Below are positions 1-8,800 of a DNA stretch of 64,000 nucleotides, in pieces. Origin of the DNA: Actinoplanes sp. L3-i22 (GTDB lineage Bacteria; Actinomycetota; Actinomycetes; Mycobacteriales; Micromonosporaceae); contig NZ_AP024745.1 in NCBI RefSeq assembly GCF_019704555.1, positions 752,501-816,500 of the forward strand, read 5' to 3'. Under the pieces are notes generated by a model. The model did not search any database and had not been told where the DNA came from. It saw only the letters and a program-made list of their open reading frames with translations. The first letter of the stretch is position 1. Each line of letters starts with the position of its first letter. A program made the translations under genes and the position numbers.

Positions 1-431
1 CCTGGCCGGACGGTGCCCGGCAGCTGATCGGCCAGGACGCGATCGTGGCCCGGATCGAGCCGTCGCTGTTCCGGGCCGCCGCCGCGGTGACCCGGGACGT
101 GGACGCGCGGGTGCCGGCCGGCCTGCGGATCGAGATGCCGGCCCGGGATCCGGAGCGCGTCCCGCAGCCGCCGCCCAAGCCCGAGATGGGTCTCCGGGAG
201 CGGATCCGGCCGTACTTCATAGTTCTGGTCTTTGTTCCCTTCGGTCTTCTCCTGCTCGCCGTGGCGGGCTACGGGCTCTGGCAGGTGATGAACGGACGGC
301 CGTTCACCGGGGACGGCACCACCGCCAAGGACCTGGTGGTCGTCTGCGGCAGCGTCCTGATCGTCGGGGTACTGCTCCAGCTCGTCCGGCAGGGCGTGCG
401 TGAGCTGCGCGAACGCTGGGCGAACCGCTGA
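1..431 (+). CDS. C-terminal part of an M16-type peptidase paralogue with membrane tail (5' partial)
   Basis: The reading frame is open to the left edge, so this is the 3' end of a longer gene. Its first visible residues (WPDGAR, then IEPSLF and IEMPARDPERVP) align closely with residues about 420-480 of the next gene (WPDGAR, IEPTLF, VAMPARDPSRIP), so the two are tandem paralogues. After this region come two hydrophobic segments near codons 68-92 and 96-118 of the visible part, giving a C-terminal double membrane anchor. The stop overlaps the next start by one base, which indicates one transcript. The peptidase domain lies outside the window, so activity is inferred only from the paralogue. 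Confidence 0.75.
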   Translation, partial: WPDGARQLIGQDAIVARIEPSLFRAAAAVTRDVDARVPAGLRIEMPARDPERVPQPPPKPEMGLRERIRPYFIVLVFVPFGLLLLAVAGYGLWQVMNGRPFTGDGTTAKDLVVVCGSVLIVGVLLQLVRQGVRELRERWANR

Positions 432-2128
432 TGGTCCGGCGACTCGACGTGGACGGGGTGCCCACGCTGCTCGCTCCGACCACCGGGCCGATGCACGCCG
501 GCCTGGCGTTCCGGGTCGGCCTGGCCGACGAGCCGCTGGCCCGGCGCGGCATCACCCACCTGGTCGAGCACCTCGCGCTGCACTCGTTCGGGATGGCCGA
601 CTACCACTACAACGGCGCGACCGGGGTGGAGCACACCTACTTCCACATGCGCGGCGCCGAGGCGGACATCGTCACGTTCCTCAACGGCGTCTGCGCCGGG
701 CTGCAGGACCTGCCGATGCGGCGGCTCGAGGTGGAGAAGGAGATCCTGCGCACCGAGGAGAACGGGCGCGGCGAGGGCGCCACCGACGGGCTGGCCCTGT
801 GGCGGCACGGCGCCCGGGACTACGGCATGCCCGCCTACCCGGAGTGGGGCCTGACCGGGCTCACCCCGGACGACCTGCGGGCCTGGGTGGCGCATTGGTT
901 CACCAGGGAGAACGCGGTGCTCTGGATCGCCGGGGCGGAGGTGCCGGCCGGGCTGCGGCTGACCCTGCCGGCCGGCGAGCGCCGCCCCGCACCCCGGCCG
1001 TCGTCCGCCCTTCCGGTCCGCCCGGCCTACTTCCACGGGCCGTCCAACGTGGTGGCCTGGAACGCGGTCGTGCCCCGCCGGCCGGCCGCCTCGGTCTTCA
1101 CCGGCGTGCTGGAGCGGGCGCTGTTCCGCTCGCTGCGTCAGGAGAGCGGCCTCTCCTACACCGTGCAGACCGACTACGACCCGCGCGGTGACGGCACCGC
1201 GGTGCTGACCGCGCTCGCCGACGCGCTGCCGGAGAAGCAGGACGCGGTGCTCGGCGGCTTCGTCGACGTGCTGGCCGCGGTCCGCGCCGGCCGGATCGAC
1301 CCGGCCGAGGTGACCGCCGTGGTGAACCAGCGCCGCGAGGACCTGGCGCACGCCGAGGAGATCGGCGCCCGGCTGCCCGGGCAGGCGTTCAACCTGCTCG
1401 CCGGCCGGCCGGTGCAGAGCGCCGAGGAGGTGCTGGCCGAGCTGGGCGCGATCACCCCGGAGGACGTCGCCGAGGTGGGCCGGGTCGCGGTCGAGGACGG
1501 GCTGCTGATGACGCCGGGGCGCACGACGGCCGACTGGGCCGGGTACACCGCGGCGCCGGACAGTTCGCCCGAGGCGGTTCCGGGGACGTCGTACGCCTCG
1601 CTGGAACGCCCCGAACGACGGCTGATCGCCGGCGAGCACGGGGTCAGCGCGGTCGACCCGGAGTCGGTGACCACCGTGCGGTTCGACGCGTGCTCGGCCG
1701 TGCTGGTCTGGCCGGACGGCGCCCGCCGGTTCGTCGGCGAGGACGGCATCCAGGTGCACATCGAGCCGACCCTGTTCGGCTACGGCTACGCCGTGGTGGC
1801 CGCGCTGGACAGCCGGGTGCGTCCCGAGCTGCGCGTCGCGATGCCGGCCCGCGACCCGTCCCGGATCCCGTCGCCCCGGCCACCCGCCGGGCCCGTCCCC
1901 GCGCCGGGGCCCGCGCGGACCGGGCACGGCGCGCTGATCACCCTGCTCGTCGTGCTGATCCTGGTCGTCCTGGCCTGCGGTGGGCTGGGCCTGCTGATGG
2001 GCATCGCCTCGGTGGTGGAGTCCGAGGACCGGGCCTACGGGATCGGCGTGACCGTGTTCAGTCTCGGACTCGCGGCCGGCGCCGCCTATGGCGCATATCG
2101 CCTTACGAAACGCTTACGCGCCAGCTGA
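431..2128 (+). CDS. M16-family (insulinase/processing peptidase-like) metallopeptidase with C-terminal membrane anchor
   Basis: 565 residues. The inverted zinc motif HxxEH is present as HLVEH at residues 43-47, followed near residues 100-110 by a Glu-rich stretch (LEVEKEILRTEE) where the third zinc ligand of M16 enzymes is expected. A second M16-like lobe follows to about residue 350. The C-terminus carries a Pro-rich linker and two hydrophobic helices (about 499-525 and 537-560), so the enzyme is probably membrane-anchored; classic M16 proteins are soluble. The start overlaps the stop of the upstream paralogue. The substrate is unknown. Zinc peptidase activity is well supported by the motif; topology and role are inference. 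Confidence 0.8.
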   Translation: MVRRLDVDGVPTLLAPTTGPMHAGLAFRVGLADEPLARRGITHLVEHLALHSFGMADYHYNGATGVEHTYFHMRGAEADIVTFLNGVCAGLQDLPMRRLEVEKEILRTEENGRGEGATDGLALWRHGARDYGMPAYPEWGLTGLTPDDLRAWVAHWFTRENAVLWIAGAEVPAGLRLTLPAGERRPAPRPSSALPVRPAYFHGPSNVVAWNAVVPRRPAASVFTGVLERALFRSLRQESGLSYTVQTDYDPRGDGTAVLTALADALPEKQDAVLGGFVDVLAAVRAGRIDPAEVTAVVNQRREDLAHAEEIGARLPGQAFNLLAGRPVQSAEEVLAELGAITPEDVAEVGRVAVEDGLLMTPGRTTADWAGYTAAPDSSPEAVPGTSYASLERPERRLIAGEHGVSAVDPESVTTVRFDACSAVLVWPDGARRFVGEDGIQVHIEPTLFGYGYAVVAALDSRVRPELRVAMPARDPSRIPSPRPPAGPVPAPGPARTGHGALITLLVVLILVVLACGGLGLLMGIASVVESEDRAYGIGVTVFSLGLAAGAAYGAYRLTKRLRAS

Positions 2129-2157
2129 CTTCCAGTTTCGCGAGGCAGGATGGCCCG

Positions 2158-3660
2158 GTGAGAACATCGATCCGGGCCGGACTGGCCGGCGTGGCGGCGG
2201 CCGCGGCCGCGCTCGGGGTGGCGGAACTGCTCGCGGTCTTCGCCGGAGCACGCTCGGCGCCGCTGGTCGCGGTCGGCGGCGTGGTCGTCGACCACGTGCC
2301 GCCCGGGGTGAAGGATTTCGCCATCGCGACGTTCGGCACCCACGACAAGACCGCGCTGCTCACCGGCACGGCGGTGCTGCTCGGGCTCTACGCGTACGGC
2401 GTCGGTGTGCTCGCCGCGCGCCGCCGGCCGTTCGCCCTGGCCGGGATCGCGCTGTTCGGCGTGGTCGGGATCGCGGCCGCGGTGACCCGCCCGGGCGCCG
2501 GCGTGGCGGCCGGGATCCCGTCGGCGGTCGGGGCGGCGCTGGCCGTCTGGGTGCTGCGGCACCTGCTCGGTCTGGAGGGGGCGTCGCACGAGACCGATCC
2601 GGAGGCCCGGCGCCGCTTCCTCAAGCAGGTCGGGATCGTCGCCGCGGTCGCGGTGGGCGGCGGGACGGCCGGCCGCTGGCTGACCTCGCGCGGCGCCGCC
2701 ACCGAGGCCCGGAAAGAGCTCACCCTCCCGGCGGCGAGCGAGCCACCCCCGGTGGTCCCGGCCGGCGCGCAGGTGCCGGGCGCGGTGCCGTACGTGACGC
2801 CGAACGCGGACTTCTACCGCATCGACACCGCCCTGATCTCCCCGCAGGTGGACCCGGCGAACTGGACCCTGAAGATCCACGGCATGGTCCGCAACCCGAT
2901 CGAGATCACCTGGGCGGAGCTGCTGCAGCGCCCGATGGTCGAGCGGTACGTGACGCTGGCCTGCGTCTCCAACGAGGTCGGCGGCGACCTGATCGGCAAC
3001 GCGCTCTGGCTGGGCACCCCGATCAAGGCGCTGCTCGACGAGGCGGATCCGCTGCCCGGGGCGGACCAGGTGGTGCAGCGCTCGACCGACGGCTGGACCT
3101 GTGGCACGCCGACCGCGGCGCTGCGCGACGGGCGGGACGCGCTGCTGGCGATCGGGATGAACGGCGAGCCGCTGCCGGTCGAGCACGGCTTCCCGGTCCG
3201 AATGATCGTTCCCGGACTGTACGGATACGTCTCGGCGTGCAAGTGGATCACCGAGATCGAGCTGACTCGATTCTCTGACTTCGATGCCTACTGGGTGCCG
3301 CGCGGCTGGTCGGCGCAGGGCCCGATCAAGACCGAGTCGCGGATCGACACACCCCGCGACCACGCGTCCCGCAAACCCGGCCCGGTCGCGGTGGCCGGCG
3401 TGGCCTGGGCTCAGCACCGGGGCATCGCCAAGGTCGAGGTGCAGGTCGACGACGGGGCCTGGGAGACGGCGTCGCTGGCGCCGGCGGTTTCCGACGACAC
3501 CTGGCGGCAGTGGAAGCACACCTGGACGGCGTCCTCCGGCGAGCACGTGCTGCGGGTCCGGGCGACCGATCTCGACGGCTACACGCAGACGTCCGACCTG
3601 GCCGATCCGGCCCCGGACGGGGCCACCGGATGGCACCAGGTGACGGTCTCCGTCAGCTAG
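2158..3660 (+). CDS. Membrane-anchored sulfite oxidase-family molybdopterin oxidoreductase
   Basis: 500 residues from the GTG at 2158; the open frame runs further upstream but overlaps the preceding gene. The N-terminus has four hydrophobic helices (about 5-25, 60-80, 88-106, 112-135) and a further hydrophobic stretch near 160-180. A molybdopterin-binding domain of the sulfite oxidase/nitrate reductase type spans about 200-395, with the conserved molybdenum-ligating cysteine in LACVSNEVGG (Cys269). The C-terminal 100 residues form the Ig-like dimerisation domain (Mo-co_dimer). The membrane-anchored form is common in actinobacteria; the physiological substrate is not established. It starts 29 bp after the peptidase gene. 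Confidence 0.88.
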   Translation: MRTSIRAGLAGVAAAAAALGVAELLAVFAGARSAPLVAVGGVVVDHVPPGVKDFAIATFGTHDKTALLTGTAVLLGLYAYGVGVLAARRRPFALAGIALFGVVGIAAAVTRPGAGVAAGIPSAVGAALAVWVLRHLLGLEGASHETDPEARRRFLKQVGIVAAVAVGGGTAGRWLTSRGAATEARKELTLPAASEPPPVVPAGAQVPGAVPYVTPNADFYRIDTALISPQVDPANWTLKIHGMVRNPIEITWAELLQRPMVERYVTLACVSNEVGGDLIGNALWLGTPIKALLDEADPLPGADQVVQRSTDGWTCGTPTAALRDGRDALLAIGMNGEPLPVEHGFPVRMIVPGLYGYVSACKWITEIELTRFSDFDAYWVPRGWSAQGPIKTESRIDTPRDHASRKPGPVAVAGVAWAQHRGIAKVEVQVDDGAWETASLAPAVSDDTWRQWKHTWTASSGEHVLRVRATDLDGYTQTSDLADPAPDGATGWHQVTVSVS

Positions 3661-3755
3661 TTGAAAGCCGCACTTTCGGTCCGACTCGAAAACGCAAGTC
3701 GCTCATACGGTGGGTTGCATGTCCACCAATGCGGTTGAAGAACCGCTGAACCACT

Positions 3756-3785
3756 CGACACGGCCCCCTGGGGAGGACCGTGTCG
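3756..3785. terminator. Hairpin between convergent genes, probable bidirectional terminator
   Basis: Arms CGACACGG (3756-3763) and CCGTGTCG (3778-3785) pair perfectly, with C/G-rich pairing in between. It lies between the convergent oxidoreductase and WhiB-family genes. There is no T run, as is usual in this GC range. The stretch 3661-3819 holds nothing else recognisable. Confidence 0.6.
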
Positions 3786-3819
3786 CCAGTCGTGTGGTGA
3801 TGCCGCGTACCGGGCGTTC

Positions 3820-4206
3820 TCAGGCCGCCGGTGCCTGCCGCTGTGCGGGCACCGCCGACTTGTGGGGCCGGCCGAGGCGTGCCTCGAGCCGGAGCAGGTC
3901 GACCCGGCCGTGACGATCGGCCAGGTCCTCCCAGCCGACCGCGAGCAGCCGCAGCCGCTCCGATTCGCTGAACCCTCCCCACACCCCGTACGGCTCGCGC
4001 ACCGCGAGTGCGTGGGCGGCGCACTCGGCCCGCACGGGGCACGCGCCGCACATCGTCTTGGCCTTCGCCTCGCGGCGGTTGCGGGACGACCCGCGCTCAC
4101 CGTCGGGGTGGAAGAACTGCGCACTGTCCCGGCCCCGACACAGTCCCAGTCGCTGCCAGTCCCACAGGTCGGCGATCGGACCGGGCAGCCTGCGAACGTT
4201 CGACAT
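3820..4206 (-). CDS. whiD: WhiB-family iron-sulfur regulator, WhiD/WhiB3-like
   Basis: 128 residues. The four cluster-binding cysteines are Cys23, Cys53, Cys56 and Cys62, in the order C...CxxCxxxxxC, followed by the GVWGG turn at 74-78 that contacts the sigma factor. The opening LPGPxADLWDWQ and FFHPDGERG are typical of the WhiB3/WhiD branch; WhiD controls sporulation septation and spore maturation in Streptomyces. The start at 4206 is chosen because GAGGAGG lies six bases upstream; an in-frame ATG at 4248 has no such site. After residue 90 there is a basic tail about 25 residues longer than usual. It is divergent from the BldM-like gene, the arrangement of whiD/bldM in Streptomyces. The symbol rests on similarity plus synteny. 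Confidence 0.88.
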   Translation of the reverse strand: MSNVRRLPGPIADLWDWQRLGLCRGRDSAQFFHPDGERGSSRNRREAKAKTMCGACPVRAECAAHALAVREPYGVWGGFSESERLRLLAVGWEDLADRHGRVDLLRLEARLGRPHKSAVPAQRQAPAA

Positions 4207-4437
4207 CAACACCCTCCTCACCGCGCGGCACCGCGGATTGGTCGACATGGGGGCCTTCGACGGGCCTCACGCGGGTGTACCCCGGCGAAAGCCGGCTCAC
4301 ACGCAACATGTCGATGTCTCTCCGAGCGCAGTGGCAAAGAGGTGGCAAGTCATACCTTTCTTTCCCGTTTTTTCCATCTAAAGCGCGTAATGCTGCGGCC
4401 CTCGCGTGATCTCCTCTGAGAGAGAAGGAGGATCACT

Positions 4438-5262
4438 GTGCGTACCGTCCTCGTGTGCGTCCGAACCCCGCTGGCGGCCCAGACCGTCGCGTCCACCGCG
4501 GCCCGGCTCGGCATGACCGGCGTCGTCCGGACCGCGGTCAGCGAGACCGAGGCCATGATCCGACTGGCGGAACGGCCGGCCGAAGTGGTCCTGGCCGACA
4601 CCGCCGTGACCCGACCCGACAGCGTCGGCTTCACCCGGCGCGTACTCGCCCGGGCTCCGCAGGCCCAGCTGGTGCTCTTCGGCGCTGAAGACCCCCGGGT
4701 GGCGGCGGCGGCCGTCGCCGCCGGCGCCCGCGGTGTCATCCGCGGCGTCGAACACGACCTGGTCAGCGTCGTCGCCAAGGCGCTGCTCCTACTACTGCTG
4801 CCGGTACGCCCGCAGGGCATGCCGATCAACGGCAACGCGCAGCCGGCCACCGTGGCCGGCGGAATGCGCAACAACAACTCGCCCGCGACCCGTGGGCAGT
4901 ACGGCATGGTCGGTGCGCCGAACGCGGCCGCCGTCCCGGCCATGCTGCCGAACTCGCCGATGGTCCCGGCCCAGCGCGGCGACGCGCCCATCGACCCGGC
5001 CACCGGCCGGCCGATGGTCGCCTGGCCGGGCAACGAGATGGGCGAGGCTCAGCCGGCCGGGCGGCGGCTCACGCTCACCGAGCGCGAGCTGCAGGTGCTT
5101 CGCGGGATGGCGGACGGGAAGAGCAATGCGGAGATCGGCCGCGAGCTCTTCGTCTCCGAGGACACCGTGAAGACCCACGCGCGGCGGTTGTTCCGCAAGC
5201 TCGGCGCGCGCGACCGGGCGCACGCGGTGGCGGCCGGTTTCCGCGCGGGCCTGGTCGCCTGA
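4438..5262 (+). CDS. bldM: BldM-like atypical response regulator with LuxR-type HTH
   Basis: 274 residues, GTG start preceded by GAAGGAGG. Residues 1-115 resemble a receiver domain but the N-terminal acidic pair of the phosphorylation pocket is absent (VLVCVRTP where an active receiver has DD), so phosphorylation is unlikely; atypical receivers are known for BldM. Residues 116-210 are a low-complexity Asn/Pro/Ala linker. The C-terminal LuxR/NarL HTH (about 211-274: LTERELQVL, then NAEIGRELFVSEDTVKTHARRL) matches my recollection of Streptomyces BldM closely. The protein is about 70 residues longer than Streptomyces BldM because of the linker. BldM governs aerial hyphae and sporulation genes. 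The 231-bp gap to the divergent WhiB gene should hold both promoters. Confidence 0.82.
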   Translation: MRTVLVCVRTPLAAQTVASTAARLGMTGVVRTAVSETEAMIRLAERPAEVVLADTAVTRPDSVGFTRRVLARAPQAQLVLFGAEDPRVAAAAVAAGARGVIRGVEHDLVSVVAKALLLLLLPVRPQGMPINGNAQPATVAGGMRNNNSPATRGQYGMVGAPNAAAVPAMLPNSPMVPAQRGDAPIDPATGRPMVAWPGNEMGEAQPAGRRLTLTERELQVLRGMADGKSNAEIGRELFVSEDTVKTHARRLFRKLGARDRAHAVAAGFRAGLVA

Positions 5263-5326
5263 ACGGAAACAGCAGCTCCAAGACCGGCGGGGGAGATCTT
5301 TCCTCGCCGGTCCGCTTTACCCCGAA

Positions 5327-5460
5327 GGTCAAATTCTGCATTGCCTCGGCTGCGGCCAATAACTGATCGCTGCTCCCGCGGGGACCCTTCCGGGCTTTGC
5401 TGGCCGCTGGCGCGTCCAGAACGCAAAGCCCTACAGGGCGATGTCCGTGGGTGGTTGCGG
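5327..5460 (+). repeat. Dispersed structured repeat, copy A (diverged)
   Basis: About 130 bp shared with 20387-20521 (inverted), 31815-31949 (direct) and 5522-5650 (inverted). Landmarks are ATTGCCTCGGCTGCGGCC, then CTCCCGCGGGGACCCTTCC, then the distal arm ending in GTGGTTGCGG. An inner stem GGGCTTTGC/GCAAAGCCC is perfectly paired here. Copy A forms a head-to-head inverted pair with copy A2. The interval 5263-5657 contains only these two copies and lies between convergent genes. Confidence 0.85.
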
Positions 5461-5521
5461 AAAACCGTTCCCCGCGGCCGGGCCTGGACCGGCATCCGCG
5501 TCGCGGGGTCCTTTGAAACCG

Positions 5522-5650
5522 TGCCCACCCGCGGACGTCGCCCTGGAGGGTCTCGCGTTCTGGGCGCCCCGCGCCCTGCGAGGCCCGGAAGGGTCCCCGC
5601 GGGAGCGACGATCTGTACCCCGGCGGACCGGGGCAATGAAGATCTTGAAG
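5522..5650 (-). repeat. Dispersed structured repeat, copy A2
   Basis: Reverse-orientation copy of the family. The core from CCGCGGGTGG back to the CTCCCGCGGGGACCCTTCC block is nearly identical to copies B and C. The outer end is diverged: a different G/C-rich sequence replaces the CTCGGCTGCGGCC segment, with CAATGAAGATCTTGAAG beyond it. It ends just before the stop codon of the DUF5319 gene. Confidence 0.85.
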
Positions 5651-5657
5651 TTGATCC

Positions 5658-6059
5658 TCAGTCGTCGTCGCTGCCCTCGGTGAGTGTGTCGTGTACGCCA
5701 TCGGCGTAACCACGCGCGTACTCCCACGTCACGTAGTGATCCGGGTCCGGGTCGTAGGCCGGCTCGTGCACCCGCGGGCGGCCACTGCTCAACAGGTGGC
5801 GCAGGTTGCCGCGGAGCAGGTCCCAGTCGAAGTAGTGCGGCTCGTGACAGTCCTCGCACTCGATGACCAGCCCGCGGATTCCCGTCGGGCTCAGTAAGGC
5901 CTGATAGATCTCCAGGTCGGAGAGATCCTCCAGGACGTCCTGCCGCTCGTCCTCGGTCAGCGGTTCGTTCTCGGCGTCCTCGTTGAGGTCGTCGAGTTCC
6001 GCGGCCGGGTCGGCGGGGTCGCCGTTGAACGGGTCGATCGGCTCTTCTTGCACCCCCAT
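5658..6059 (-). CDS. DUF5319 family protein
   Basis: 133 residues, start at 6059 with GAGGTGAG eight bases upstream. The first 45 residues are strongly acidic and Pro/Asp-rich. The centre holds a CEDCH motif (Cys68, Cys71, His72) that could bind a metal, followed by FDWDLLRGNLRHLL. The C-terminus (YVTWEYARGYADGVHDTL) is the most conserved-looking part. Proteins of this kind sit next to guaB in many actinobacteria; no function has been shown that I know of. It is divergent from guaB across a 114-bp gap containing TAGGAT (6136-6141), a good -10 candidate for guaB. Confidence 0.85.
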   Translation of the reverse strand: MGVQEEPIDPFNGDPADPAAELDDLNEDAENEPLTEDERQDVLEDLSDLEIYQALLSPTGIRGLVIECEDCHEPHYFDWDLLRGNLRHLLSSGRPRVHEPAYDPDPDHYVTWEYARGYADGVHDTLTEGSDDD

Positions 6060-6170
6060 ACCGTACTCACCTCGCGGTGGTGTGTGCTGGCCCGCACGTT
6101 CTGTCCGCCGCCAGGGTGCCCCCGTCCAGGATGGGTAGGATGGACAACTCCGCCTCTTGCCTAGGGATGA

Positions 6171-7661
<1,491 letters not shown>

Positions 7662-7678
7662 GAGGATCTGGAAGCCCA

Positions 7679-8800
7679 ATGCGTGACGTAGTGGAGATCG
7701 GCCTAGGAAAGACCGCCCAGCGCGGTTACCACCTGGATGACATCGCGATCGTGCCGAGCCGGCGGACCCGGGACGTCGACGACGTCTCGACCGAGTGGAA
7801 GCTCGACGCGTACCCGTTCAAGATCCCCTGCGTCGCGCACCCGTCGGACGCCACCCAGAGCCCGGAGTCGGTGATCGCCCTGGGCCGCCTCGGTGGCCTG
7901 GGCGTGCTCAACGCCGAGGGCCTCTGGACGCGCTACGAGGACCCGTCCAAGATCCTCGAGGAGCTCGCCTCGCTGGACGAGGAGGCGGACGCCACCAAGC
8001 GGCTGCAGGAGGTGTACGCCGAGCCGATCAAGCCGGAGCTGATCGCCGAGCGGGTGCGCCAGATCCGGGAGGGTGGCGTCACCGTCGCCGTCCGGGTGTC
8101 GCCGCAGCACACCCTGGCGCTCGCCCCGGTGATCCTGGACGCCGGCGTGGACCTGCTGGTCATCCAGGGCACCCTGGTCTCGGCCGAGCACGTCTCGACG
8201 ACCGACGAGCCGCTGAACCTCAAGGAGTTCATCGCTGACCTGGACCTGCCGGTCATCGTCGGCGGCTGCACCGACTACAAGACCGCCCTGCACCTGATGC
8301 GCACCGGCGCGGCCGGCGTGATCGTCGGCGTCGGCGCGGACGAGTGGTCGACCACCGACACCGTGCTCGGCATCCGGGTGCCGATGGCCACCGCGATCGC
8401 CGACGCGGCCGCGGCCCGGCGGGACTACCTGGACGAGACCGGCGGGCGGTACGTGCACCTGATCTCCGACGGCGGCATCGCCACCTCCGGCGACATCGCC
8501 AAGGCGATCGGCTGCGGCGCCGACGCGGTGATGCTGGGCGAGCCGCTGTCGCTGGCCGAGGGCGCGCCGGCCGGGGGTGCCTGGTGGCACTCGTCGGCCA
8601 GTCACCCTGCTCTGCCGCGCGGTGGGTTCTGCATCGCCGGTGAGCCGGACGGGACGTTGGAGCAGCTGCTCTACGGCCCGGCGGACCGGGCGGACGGGCA
8701 GCTGAACCTGTTCGGCGGGCTGCGGCGCGCGATGGCGAAGTGCGGCTACCGCGACGTCAAGGAGTTCCAGAAGGTCGCGTTGGTTCTGGATCGCGCCTGA
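7679..8800 (+). CDS. guaB3: GuaB3-type IMP dehydrogenase family protein
   Basis: 373 residues. It is a barrel of the IMP dehydrogenase/GMP reductase superfamily without CBS domains, with the N-terminal signature EIGLGKTAQRGYHLDDIAIVPSRRTRD of the GuaB3 branch found beside guaB in actinobacteria. The region aligned with the GuaB catalytic loop reads GGCTDYKTALHLMRTGAAGVIVGVG, so the usual CTTR cysteine loop is not present in the same form. [24 protein letters not shown], the phosphate-binding part, is conserved. Activity in this branch has been debated, so it is best described as IMPDH-related. It ends directly against the convergent M1 peptidase gene with no spacer. Confidence 0.93.
   Translation: MRDVVEIGLGKTAQRGYHLDDIAIVPSRRTRDVDDVSTEWKLDAYPFKIPCVAHPSDATQSPESVIALGRLGGLGVLNAEGLWTRYEDPSKILEELASLDEEADATKRLQEVYAEPIKPELIAERVRQIREGGVTVAVRVSPQHTLALAPVILDAGVDLLVIQGTLVSAEHVSTTDEPLNLKEFIADLDLPVIVGGCTDYKTALHLMRTGAAGVIVGVGADEWSTTDTVLGIRVPMATAIADAAAARRDYLDETGGRYVHLISDGGIATSGDIAKAIGCGADAVMLGEPLSLAEGAPAGGAWWHSSASHPALPRGGFCIAGEPDGTLEQLLYGPADRADGQLNLFGGLRRAMAKCGYRDVKEFQKVALVLDRA

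Noticed and set aside
269..1927. Long minus-strand ORFs opposite real genes, here and elsewhere (for example 11453-13279 and 46608-50966)
   Set aside because: High-GC coding DNA keeps antisense frames open; their translations are Arg/Gly/Val-rich with no domains, while the plus strand encodes recognised enzymes.
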